Below are positions 9,114 through 16,506 of a stretch of 38,925 nt of DNA, piece by piece. The position numbers and the translations under genes were made by a program. The first letter of the stretch is position 1; each line of letters starts with the position of its first letter. The stretch spans positions 1 through 38,925 of the forward strand of contig CAIQUS010000106.1 in NCBI GenBank assembly GCA_903875045.1, written 5' to 3'. Source of the stretch: an uncultured Bacteroidales bacterium (lineage in GTDB: Bacteria > Bacteroidota > Bacteroidia > Bacteroidales > FEN-979). The notes beneath the pieces are model-generated. The model made no database searches. It was not told where the DNA came from and worked only from the letters and a program-made list of their open reading frames with translations.

Positions 9114-10214
9114 ATGAAAACAACAAAAAATTCCGTGATTATGAAAAATATATATAGCTGCTTAGTTGCAATATTCCTGATGGGATTGGTTTTTTTGCCC
9201 ATGGATAACGTAACTGCTGGAAACAAGGACCGTTCTGGCCAGGCAGGCGCTGCCGAATTGTTGATCAACCCATGGGCAAGAAGTTCAGGGTGGGGAGGAG
9301 TTGGCACCTCATGTGGCCAGGGACTCGAAGCGTTGTTTACCAATGTTGCCGGTACTGGTTTCACAAAAGGGACAGACATTATTTTTTCCTATACAAACTG
9401 GCTGAAGGGCTCAGGAGTCAATGTGATGGCTTTTGGTCTGAGCCAAAAACTGGGTCAGAATGGGGGTGTCCTCACTGCGGCTGTTATGTCGATGACTTTT
9501 GGGGAAATACAGGTAACAACCACAGCTTTGCCTGAAGGTGCCGGGACGTTTAAACCAAATTACATGAATATCAATTTAGCCTACGCAAAAGCTTTCTCAA
9601 ACAGTATTTACGGAGGTCTTGCAGTGAAGCTGATCACAGAATCAATTTCAGATGCGAGCGCTACTGCCCTTGCCATTGATGCCGGTATTCAATATGTGAC
9701 TGGGGAGAAGGAACAGATCAAATTCGGGATTGCCTTGAAAAATGTTGGGGCGCCAATGCATTTCAGCGGGGATGGATTATCTTTCCGCGGAATAATCCCG
9801 ACCCATGATAACAACAATGATCAGTTTACGGTTGAGCAGCGTTCTGCCACATACGAACTTCCTGCTACTTTACGCATTGGTGCTTCTTATGATTTCTTTA
9901 TTGGCGATATGCACAAGATTACTGTTGCCGGAAATTTCAATTCAAACTCATTTTCTAAGGATCAGTTTATCCTAGGACTCGAGTATTCGCTTAAATATTA
10001 CCTCCAGCTTCGCGCGGGTTACACTTACCAGAGTGGTATGTTTAACAGTAATCTGGCTGACCGGGGCACTGTTTTTACGGGACCAAGCGCTGGTTTCACC
10101 GTTTCTGTTCCGTTTAACAAGGAGAAAGAGTCAGGTTTGGCAATAGATTATTCTTACAGGGCAACCAATCCTTTCCAGGGAACACATAGTGTTGGCATTA
10201 AACTTAACTTTTAG
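9114..10214 (+). CDS. PorV/PorQ-family outer-membrane barrel protein
   Basis: A protein of 366 residues from ATG 9114, 20 bp after the previous stop; ATG 9141 is a second possible start just before the hydrophobic signal segment (MKNIYSCLVAIFLMGLVFLP). An in-frame ATG at 9051 would overlap the upstream gene and is less likely. The mature start contains GAAELLINPWARSSGWGGVGT, matching the opening of PorV/PorQ family proteins, and it ends as a barrel strand (GTHSVGIKLNF). PorV is the T9SS shuttle that hands substrates from the SprA translocon to the PorU sortase; PorQ partners PorZ. Placed directly after a T9SS-like substrate, this copy may be a dedicated shuttle or anchor for that protein (inference). 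It is last in the operon. Confidence 0.8.
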   Translation: MKTTKNSVIMKNIYSCLVAIFLMGLVFLPMDNVTAGNKDRSGQAGAAELLINPWARSSGWGGVGTSCGQGLEALFTNVAGTGFTKGTDIIFSYTNWLKGSGVNVMAFGLSQKLGQNGGVLTAAVMSMTFGEIQVTTTALPEGAGTFKPNYMNINLAYAKAFSNSIYGGLAVKLITESISDASATALAIDAGIQYVTGEKEQIKFGIALKNVGAPMHFSGDGLSFRGIIPTHDNNNDQFTVEQRSATYELPATLRIGASYDFFIGDMHKITVAGNFNSNSFSKDQFILGLEYSLKYYLQLRAGYTYQSGMFNSNLADRGTVFTGPSAGFTVSVPFNKEKESGLAIDYSYRATNPFQGTHSVGIKLNF

Positions 10215-10251
10215 CAGCTAGTAGAATTTTTCAATAATTTCGTTTCTTTAA

Positions 10252-10281
10252 CCAAAAGGACCCTTCCCCAGGGTCTTTTGG
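10252..10281 (+). terminator. Hairpin terminator after the receptor/PorV operon
   Basis: A left arm CCAAAAGGACCCT pairs with AGGGTCTTTTGG around a TCCCC loop, with one bulged G in the left arm. It lies 37 bp after the PorV-like stop and 30 bp before greA. No long U tract follows (CTTATTATAAC), so intrinsic termination is plausible rather than certain. Confidence 0.7.
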
Positions 10282-10311
10282 CTTATTATAACATCTAATA
10301 CAATTAGTAAA

Positions 10312-10794
10312 ATGTCTGATATTAAATACTACACACCCGAAGGTTTAGATAAACTAAGGGAAGATTTGCACTTGTTGACCACTGTTGAACGACCATCGAT
10401 ATCCCGGCAAATTGCTGAAGCAAGGGATAAAGGTGATTTATCTGAAAATGCAGAGTATGCAGCTGCAAAAGAAGCTCAATCGATGCTTGAAATGAAGATA
10501 TCCAAATTGCAGGAGGTACTCAATAATGCAAGGCTCATCGATGAAAGAAAATTAGACAATACTAAAATATTGATCTTTTCAACTGTTAAGCTCAGGAATT
10601 CCCAAAATGGGGCCAGTGTTTCGTACACCCTAGTTCCTGAGAACGAGGCCAATATTAAAATAGGTAAACTTTCTGTGAGTTCTCCGATCGCAAAAGGGCT
10701 TTTGGGAAAAAGCATTGGGGAGACTGTAGAAATTACTGTCCCTGCGGGAAAAATTACATTTGAAATTGTGGAGATCACACGCATAAAAGCTTAA
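10312..10794 (+). CDS. greA: Transcription elongation factor GreA
   Basis: GreA binds the RNA polymerase secondary channel and stimulates cleavage of backtracked RNA 3' ends. The 160 residues are the normal length. The N-terminal coiled coil carries the signature ARDKGDLSENAEYAAAKE, including the acidic tip residues Asp42 and Glu45 that position the catalytic metal. The C-terminal half has the FKBP-like fold with SPIAKGLLGKSIGETV and the closing ITVPAGKITFEIVEI. The start ATG follows the terminator by 30 bp. The HIT gene follows after 2 bp and is probably co-transcribed. Confidence 0.97.
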   Translation: MSDIKYYTPEGLDKLREDLHLLTTVERPSISRQIAEARDKGDLSENAEYAAAKEAQSMLEMKISKLQEVLNNARLIDERKLDNTKILIFSTVKLRNSQNGASVSYTLVPENEANIKIGKLSVSSPIAKGLLGKSIGETVEITVPAGKITFEIVEITRIKA

Positions 10795-10796
10795 AT

Positions 10797-11189
10797 ATGG
10801 CAACAATATTCACACGGATTGTTCAAGGTGAAATCCCATGCTATAAAATTGCTGAAGATGATAATTTTCTGGCATTTCTTGATATAAACCCTCTTCAGGA
10901 AGGTCATACCTTGGTGATCCCGAAAAAGGAGGTTAACTATATTTTTGATATTGAGGATGATCTGCATGCCGGATTGTGGAATTTCGCAAAAAAAGTCGCA
11001 AAGGCACTCGAAAAAGTTATCCCTTGTCAGCGCATTGGTGTTACTGTGATTGGATTGGAAGTACCACATGCACACATTCACCTGATTCCATTGAAAACCA
11101 TGTTCGATATGGATTTTAAAAGGTCTAAACTAACATTTACACCGGAAGAGTTTAAAAGTATCGCAGATAGAATCGCAAAGCTGGTTTAA
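10797..11189 (+). CDS. HIT family nucleotide hydrolase/transferase (Hint-like)
   Basis: A 130-residue protein with the histidine triad motif HAHIHLIP, His91-x-His93-x-His95, preceded by the family's FLDINPLQEGHTLVIPKK block (27-44). HIT proteins hydrolyse phosphoramidate or dinucleotide bonds on the alpha-phosphate of nucleotides, with the middle His as nucleophile; the substrate here is unknown. The gene starts 2 bp after greA. Its stop is followed by 52 bp that are almost wholly an 8-bp repeat array, after which the convergent purF-like gene ends. Confidence 0.93.
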   Translation: MATIFTRIVQGEIPCYKIAEDDNFLAFLDINPLQEGHTLVIPKKEVNYIFDIEDDLHAGLWNFAKKVAKALEKVIPCQRIGVTVIGLEVPHAHIHLIPLKTMFDMDFKRSKLTFTPEEFKSIADRIAKLV

Positions 11190-11192
11190 GAT

Positions 11193-11240
11193 GGTAAACT
11201 AGTGAACTGGTAAAGTGGTAAAGTGGTAAACTGGTAAACT
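11193..11240. repeat. GGTAAACT octamer array, 6 units, between convergent genes
   Basis: Six tandem 8-bp units (GGTAAACT, AGTGAACT, GGTAAAGT twice, GGTAAACT twice) fill 48 of the 52 bp between the HIT stop codon and the stop codon of the convergent gene. Related arrays are at 26380-26475 and 33376-33430. There is no spacer structure. Confidence 0.92.
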
Positions 11241-11241
11241 A

Positions 11242-13143
11242 TTAGTAAGCTCTCACATTTCTTCCTTCAATATAATTGATCATCGCACGGTTTACCACTT
11301 TATTCCCGCCGGGAGTCGGGTAATTCCCTGTAAAGTACCAGTCGCCTTTATGGTTTGGAATGGCTTCATGGAGGTCAGCAATGGTTTGATAGACAATTTG
11401 CACACTGGCCTTGCAGGAGGTAGGGGTTAGCAGTTCTGAAATTTTATCTGAAATCCTTTCAGCTGTAAATGGTTGATAGATATCCTTCACATAGTTGTTG
11501 ATTTTTTCCTTCGGAAGGTTAGCCTGGGCTTTGGATTTATTGTAGACCTCGTTGATAATATATTCCTGATGTGTATCTTTCAGTAGTTCGATGGCTGCTT
11601 TGAAAGCAATAAAGTCGGTAATCTTGGCCATATCGATTCCGTAGCAATCAGGGTAGCGGATTTGAGGTGCAGAGGAGGCGATGACGATTTTTCGTGGCCC
11701 CAGCCGGTCGAGAATCCGAAGAATGCTCTGTTTAAGGGTGGTTCCTCTCACAATCGAGTCATCGAGTACAACAAGGTTGTCGATGCCCCTGCGGATGCTG
11801 CCATAAGTGATATCGTAAACATGGGCAGCCAGATCATCACGTTGGGAATCCCTGGTGATAAAGGTTCGCAGTTTCACATCCTTTACCGCTACTTTTTCAG
11901 CCCTGGGCTTCAACTGAAAGATTGTGTTAAGTTTTTCCTTGTTGAGCGATTTTCCTGCATCAAGGATCCGATCGATCTTGATCTGATCGCAAAATGCTGC
12001 CATCGCCTCAATTAGCCCGTAATATGCATCGATGGCTGTATTAGGGATATAGGAAAATACAGTGTTTTCAACATCATGGTCAATGGCTTTCAGAATAGCA
12101 GGGGTGAGAAGTTTGCCCAGATTTTTCCGTTCCCGGTAAATTTCCTTGTCAGTACCCCTTGAAAAATAAATCCGCTCAAATGAACAGGGTTTCTTTTCCA
12201 TTGGTTTGCTGAATTCTTTTTCAGCTACCTTGCCATCTTTTTTAATAATGAGCGCATGGCCGGGCAGTAGTTCATGGATTGTATCAAATGTAACATTCAG
12301 CGCAGTTTGAATAACAGGACGCTCTGAAGTGACCACCACTATTTCATCGTCCTTATAATAGTAAGCAGGCCTGATACCAGAAGGGTCACGCATCACAAAC
12401 GCGTCGCCATGACCGAACATCCCGGCAATGACATAACCGCCATCCCATGTTTTCGCAGCTCTGCGTAGAATTTTCTGAACGTTAAGATGTTTTGCAATCT
12501 GATTGGTGATCTCCCGTTTTGGAAAACCTTTTTCCTTGAATTTTTGGTATAGTTCTTCATTTTCCTCATCCAGAAAATGACCCATTTTCTCCAGAATCGT
12601 GATGGTATCACTGGTCTCAACCGGATACTGGCCCAAATCAATCAATTTCTCAAAGAGTTCGTCTACGTTGGTGAGATTAAAATTACCGGCAAGGACAAGG
12701 TTTTTAGTCATCCAGTTATTTTCTCTGACAAACGGATGAATATTAAGAATGCTGTTTTTACCATAAGTCCCATAACGGAGATGTCCAAGGTAGAGTTCCC
12801 CCAGCATGTCCACATGATGTTTTAACCACTGCACATCATTTAACCGCTGAGGATGGCGGTCTTCAATATCTTTCAGATTGGTGCTGACTTTGTTGAAAAT
12901 GTCCTGAATCGGGGCATTGGCAACTGAACGGATACGGTTGATAAATTTGTTCCCGGGATCCAGGTCAAATTTAATGCTTGCAATACCTGCCCCATCCTGC
13001 CCGCGATTATGCTGTTTTTGCATGAGCAGGTGCAGTTTATTAAGGCCGTAAAAAGCTGTTCCGTAGTTAGCCTGATAGTATTCAAGCGGTTTGAGGAGGC
13101 GCACCAAGGCGATACCGCATTCATGATGGATGGAATCGCTCAT
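11242..13143 (-). CDS. Amidophosphoribosyltransferase-like protein (long form)
   Basis: A 633-residue class II glutamine amidotransferase joined to a phosphoribosyltransferase. The N-terminus reads MSDSIHHECGIA, so the catalytic Cys would be Cys9 after removal of a short propeptide, as in PurF enzymes that are processed. LYLGHLRYGTYG and the NFNLTNVDELF block fit the glutaminase. The PRPP-binding loop VVLDDSIVRGTT is present, with its two Asp at 461-462; in the usual ~505-residue PurF they lie near 366, so about 95 residues are inserted between the domains. PurF makes 5-phosphoribosylamine from PRPP and glutamine in purine synthesis. Long paralogs of this kind occur in Bacteroidota, and whether this copy is the purine enzyme is not certain. 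Its start is 95 bp from the divergent selenium operon. Confidence 0.85.
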   Translation of the reverse strand: MSDSIHHECGIALVRLLKPLEYYQANYGTAFYGLNKLHLLMQKQHNRGQDGAGIASIKFDLDPGNKFINRIRSVANAPIQDIFNKVSTNLKDIEDRHPQRLNDVQWLKHHVDMLGELYLGHLRYGTYGKNSILNIHPFVRENNWMTKNLVLAGNFNLTNVDELFEKLIDLGQYPVETSDTITILEKMGHFLDEENEELYQKFKEKGFPKREITNQIAKHLNVQKILRRAAKTWDGGYVIAGMFGHGDAFVMRDPSGIRPAYYYKDDEIVVVTSERPVIQTALNVTFDTIHELLPGHALIIKKDGKVAEKEFSKPMEKKPCSFERIYFSRGTDKEIYRERKNLGKLLTPAILKAIDHDVENTVFSYIPNTAIDAYYGLIEAMAAFCDQIKIDRILDAGKSLNKEKLNTIFQLKPRAEKVAVKDVKLRTFITRDSQRDDLAAHVYDITYGSIRRGIDNLVVLDDSIVRGTTLKQSILRILDRLGPRKIVIASSAPQIRYPDCYGIDMAKITDFIAFKAAIELLKDTHQEYIINEVYNKSKAQANLPKEKINNYVKDIYQPFTAERISDKISELLTPTSCKASVQIVYQTIADLHEAIPNHKGDWYFTGNYPTPGGNKVVNRAMINYIEGRNVRAY

Positions 13144-13161
13144 ACTTTTTTATTTAGACTG

Positions 13162-13169
13162 CAAAGGTA
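13162..13169 (-). promoter_or_regulatory. -7 element for the purF-like gene
   Basis: TACCTTTG on the minus strand exactly matches TAnnTTTG and lies 18 bp upstream of the ATG at 13143. No clear -33 TTTG is seen. Confidence 0.45.
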
Positions 13170-13186
13170 TAAATTATTACTGATGC

Positions 13187-13217
13187 TTGTTTAGCTGGGA
13201 AAACAGGCTTATTTTTG
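13187..13217 (+). promoter_or_regulatory. Promoter of the selenium operon
   Basis: TTGT (13187-13190) and, 19 bases on, TATTTTTG (13210-13217), an exact TAnnTTTG. A start site about 6-7 bases later leaves a leader of roughly 15 nt before ATG 13239. The alternative TTG start at 13215 would lie inside this element, which decides for the ATG. Confidence 0.5.
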
Positions 13218-13238
13218 ACAAATACTGTAAACCCAACA

Positions 13239-14294
13239 ATGATCCTGCCCATCGAACCAACCTGTTTTGTACAGGAGGCTAAGAAGTATCCGGTGATTGA
13301 TGTCCGGTCGCCGGGAGAGTTTAACCAGGGCCATATTCCCGGTGCGTTCAATCTTCCTTTATTCACTGATGCCGAACGGGCTGTGGTGGGGACACTTTAT
13401 GTTAAGTCGGGCAGGGAGTATGCTGTGCTCAAAGGGCTGGATTATGCGCTGCCAAAAACAGGTTGGTATATCGATTCTCTGCAGACTTTCAGTTCAACCC
13501 AGAAGATATTATTGCATTGCTGGCGTGGCGGCCTCAGAAGTTTATTAATGGCCGAAGTTTTCAGTAAAGCCGGTTATGAGGTTGCTTTACTCTCAGGCGG
13601 GTATAAAGATTACAGGCGATTTATCCGTGAAGATCTTTCAAGACCAGGGAAAATAATTGTTTTGGGAGGTTTTACCGGGACAGGTAAAACAGCATTATTG
13701 AAATCGATTGCTTCAAAAGGCGAACAAGTGGTTGACCTTGAAGGGTTGGCCTGTCATAAAGGTTCTGTTTTCGGCGCATTGGGTCAACCGGCTCAACCGA
13801 CAAATGAACAATTTGAAAATAATTTGTATTCCCGGTGGTCCGATCTTGATTTTTCAAAAATGATATGGGTGGAAGATGAAAGCCGGATGATCGGTAAGGT
13901 TACGCTACCTGACCCGATAGTGGAACATATCAGCAGCAGTCCATTGATCAGGGTTGACCTGGATGCTTCCATCAGGATTAAAAGGTTGGTAATGGAGTAT
14001 GCGGGGTATGATAAGGAACTCCTTTCCGATGCCATTATCAGAATCGGAGAAAGACTGGGGGGCACAAGAACCAGGGAAGCAATTACAGCGATCGAAAATA
14101 GCCGGTTTGATGAGGTTGCAACCATTGCCTTGTCGTATTATGATAAAGCGTATCTTTTTTCAACAGTGCGCAGAAAGAATAAAACTGTGCATGATTTTCT
14201 GATTTCAGGAGAAGATATTGAAACAGATGCAGCACATCTCATAGAATTTAGCTATAAATACATTCAACATGGAACCGATTTACCTCGATTATAA
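13239..14294 (+). CDS. mnmH: tRNA 2-selenouridine synthase (MnmH/SelU)
   Basis: A 351-residue enzyme that replaces sulfur by selenium in 2-thiouridine at the wobble position of tRNAs for Lys, Glu and Gln, using selenophosphate. The N-terminal rhodanese domain has VIDVRSPGEFNQGHIPGA and the active loop LLHCWRGGLRS with Cys94. The C-terminal P-loop domain has a Walker A GGFTGTGKT at 143-151, then DLEGLACHKGSVFG, both typical of YbbB/SelU. ATG 13239 was chosen because the upstream TTG start lies in the promoter. The last 26 bp overlap the desulfurase-SelD gene, which would supply the selenophosphate it needs, so the two are translationally coupled. Confidence 0.95.
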   Translation: MILPIEPTCFVQEAKKYPVIDVRSPGEFNQGHIPGAFNLPLFTDAERAVVGTLYVKSGREYAVLKGLDYALPKTGWYIDSLQTFSSTQKILLHCWRGGLRSLLMAEVFSKAGYEVALLSGGYKDYRRFIREDLSRPGKIIVLGGFTGTGKTALLKSIASKGEQVVDLEGLACHKGSVFGALGQPAQPTNEQFENNLYSRWSDLDFSKMIWVEDESRMIGKVTLPDPIVEHISSSPLIRVDLDASIRIKRLVMEYAGYDKELLSDAIIRIGERLGGTRTREAITAIENSRFDEVATIALSYYDKAYLFSTVRRKNKTVHDFLISGEDIETDAAHLIEFSYKYIQHGTDLPRL

Positions 14295-16506
14295 TGCCAC
14301 AACACCTGTTGATCCATTGGTGATTGAAGCCATTCGCCCTTACCTGGAGTGTTATTTTGGCAACCCTTCAAGTGTTCATTCTTTCGGTATCCAGTCAAAA
14401 GTAGCCGTGGAAAAGGCTCGGGCCCAAATTGCTGCCCTGGTGAACGCCAAGAGCGACGAAATCGTTTTTACCAGCGGGGGCACAGAATCCAATAATTTTG
14501 CCATCAAAGGAGTAGCGCTTGCAAACAGGGCGAAGGGGAACCATATCATAACCTCTGTCATCGAACACCCTGCTGTAACCGAGGTTTGTCATTACCTCGA
14601 AGAAACTGGTTATAAAGTCACCTACCTGCCAGTTGATGAATTCGGGATAATTGACCCGTATGATGTTCAACAGGCGATTACTCCTCAAACCATACTCATC
14701 ACGGTGATGCATGCCAACAATGAAACCGGAGCGATCCAGCCCATTGCTGAAATAGGGAAAATCGCAAAGGAACATGGGATCATTTTTCATACAGATGCAG
14801 CACAATCGGTCGGGAAAATCATTTTGGATGTTGAACGGATGAATATTGACCTGGCATCTGTTGCCGGTCACAAATTATACGCTCCGAAAGGGGTAGGTGT
14901 ACTTTATATCCGCCGTGGTGTGAAACTGGCAAAATTAATCCATGGTGCCGATCACGAATCTAACCTCAGAGCAGGAACGGAGAATGTGATGGAAATTGTT
15001 GGTTTGGGGAAAGCGGCTGAGATATGTACGATTTATGATTTACGATTTACGACAGAAGACCATCTCTCCGTGGTGTCTCATCCGTCATCGGAAATTCGAA
15101 ATTCGAAATTCGAAATTCAGGCACTTCGCGACAGGTTGCACGATGGAATCCGATCAGCCATTCCGGAGGTAAGACTAAACGGTCATCCTGAACTACGGCT
15201 GCCAAACACATTGAGTCTAGGTTTTCCCGGCGTAGAGGCTGCTCAGCTGCTCGAAGAGATGAAGGGTATCGCGGCATCAGCAGGTGCTGCATGCCATGCT
15301 GACCATGTGGATATTTCCGGTGTTCTTTCTGCCATGCGTGTCCCCATGGAATTTGCCATCGGAACCATTCGTTTTTCGCTGGGAAGGATGACCACCCGTG
15401 AAGAAATTGAAACTGCAATACCGATTATTGTGGAGGCGTACCGGAGATTGAAAGGAGAGGGCGAAATTGGAAATTTGAATTTCCGCCTTACGGAGTATAC
15501 ACATGCATTAGGATGTGCTTGTAAAATCAGGCCTCAGCTTCTGGAAAAAATATTATCAGGCATACCTGGAAAGAACAATCCTGCAATTTTGGTTGGCCAT
15601 GAAACATCTGATGATGCAGCAGTATATCAGATTGATGAAAATACCGCCATTGTTCAAACAGTAGATTTCATACCCCCTGTAGTTGATGACCCATATATGT
15701 ATGGTGCCATCGCAGCGGCCAATGCACTGAGCGATGTGTATGCCATGGGAGGAAAACCATTGTTTGCACTGAGTATTGTAGGGTTTCCCGACCGGAAGCT
15801 GCCCATTGAGGTTTTACAGCAAATTCTAAGGGGTGCTAGCGATAAAGTTGCTGAGGCCGGTATTCAGGTGATCGGGGGGCACAGCATTGAAGACAGTGAG
15901 CCGAAATACGGCCTGGTTGTAACCGGTTTGGTTCATCCCGCAAAAATTCTTCGTAACTCCACAGCCAGGCCAGGTGACACATTGATACTCACCAAGCCTC
16001 TTGGCACCGGGATCATTACTACCGCGATCAAACGAGGGTTGGCCAGTGAATCGGCGGTTAACAGGGTAATGATGGTAATGGCTGAGCTCAATCGCAGCGC
16101 AGCCGAAATCATGGCCGGTTTTGCGGTAAGCGCTTGTACGGATGTTACCGGGTTCGGATTGCTTGGACATTTAAAAGAGATGGTTTACAGCGCAGGTGTT
16201 CAGGCAATTCTGACCACAGAAATGATCCCGGTTCTTGATGCCGCATGGGAATATGCCGCTGCCGGGGCTATCCCGGGAGGGACAAAGAACAACCTTGACT
16301 ATGTGAAGGAAGTTGTGCAGTGGAAGGAAACCACTCCGGAGTTAATGAAATTCATTCTGGCCGATGCCCAAACTTCAGGAGGATTGCTGATTTCGATGCC
16401 TGAGGGTCAGGCAAATGAATTTATTGCAAACCTTCATGCCGCAGGAAACATGGATGCTGCCATCATCGGGAAAGTTGTAACCGGCAAGCCGGGAATCATT
16501 GTTTGA
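14269..16506 (+). CDS. selD: Cysteine desulfurase (NifS-like)-selenophosphate synthase (SelD) fusion
   Basis: A 745-residue two-domain protein. Residues 1-395: PLP-dependent cysteine desulfurase with YLDYNATTPVDP, a TGAIQP loop, the PLP Lys in AGHKLYAPKG (Lys202) and an active-site Cys in SAGAACHAD (Cys342). Residues about 408-745: SelD, which makes selenophosphate from selenide and ATP, with LTEYTHALGCACKI; Cys416 and Lys419 match catalytic Cys17 and Lys20 of the E. coli enzyme, and DDAAVY, VQTVDFIPP, GGHSIEDSEP and DVTGFGLLGHL follow. The catalytic residue is Cys (TGT), not selenocysteine. The fusion would pass selenium freed from selenocysteine directly to SelD, and its product serves the overlapping upstream MnmH. 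Odd features: a roughly 30-residue repeat-derived insert at about 253-284 and a repeat-like junction at about 399-405. Such fusions have, to my recollection, been noted in selenium-gene surveys. Confidence 0.94.
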   Translation: MEPIYLDYNATTPVDPLVIEAIRPYLECYFGNPSSVHSFGIQSKVAVEKARAQIAALVNAKSDEIVFTSGGTESNNFAIKGVALANRAKGNHIITSVIEHPAVTEVCHYLEETGYKVTYLPVDEFGIIDPYDVQQAITPQTILITVMHANNETGAIQPIAEIGKIAKEHGIIFHTDAAQSVGKIILDVERMNIDLASVAGHKLYAPKGVGVLYIRRGVKLAKLIHGADHESNLRAGTENVMEIVGLGKAAEICTIYDLRFTTEDHLSVVSHPSSEIRNSKFEIQALRDRLHDGIRSAIPEVRLNGHPELRLPNTLSLGFPGVEAAQLLEEMKGIAASAGAACHADHVDISGVLSAMRVPMEFAIGTIRFSLGRMTTREEIETAIPIIVEAYRRLKGEGEIGNLNFRLTEYTHALGCACKIRPQLLEKILSGIPGKNNPAILVGHETSDDAAVYQIDENTAIVQTVDFIPPVVDDPYMYGAIAAANALSDVYAMGGKPLFALSIVGFPDRKLPIEVLQQILRGASDKVAEAGIQVIGGHSIEDSEPKYGLVVTGLVHPAKILRNSTARPGDTLILTKPLGTGIITTAIKRGLASESAVNRVMMVMAELNRSAAEIMAGFAVSACTDVTGFGLLGHLKEMVYSAGVQAILTTEMIPVLDAAWEYAAAGAIPGGTKNNLDYVKEVVQWKETTPELMKFILADAQTSGGLLISMPEGQANEFIANLHAAGNMDAAIIGKVVTGKPGIIV
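15027..15118 (+). repeat. Heptamer repeats inserted in the desulfurase domain
   Basis: Four 7-bp units of TACGATT type (15027-15054) and four perfect GAAATTC units (15091-15118) enclose 36 bp of other sequence. All is in frame and encodes about 31 residues after the GLGKAAEI helix and before ALRDRLHDGI. NifS/IscS proteins normally have only a short link there. Both units look like extragenic tandem heptamers of Bacteroidota, comparable with the array at 37047. Confidence 0.85.
15463..15483 (+). repeat. Heptamer-like sequence at the NifS-SelD junction
   Basis: GAAATTG, GAAATTT and GAATTTC follow one another here, imperfect copies or inversions of the GAAATTC unit at 15091. They encode EIGNLNF, directly between the end of the desulfurase domain (VEAYRRLKGEG) and the first conserved SelD residues (RLTEYTHALGC). 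Confidence 0.6.

Noticed and set aside
13215-13238. TTG start for mnmH at 13215
   Set aside because: It overlaps the -7 promoter element TATTTTTG at 13210-13217, and the ATG at 13239 gives a standard N-terminus.
15511-15525. Selenocysteine (TGA) in SelD
   Set aside because: The catalytic position is encoded by TGT (Cys416) and no in-frame TGA occurs in the fusion gene.
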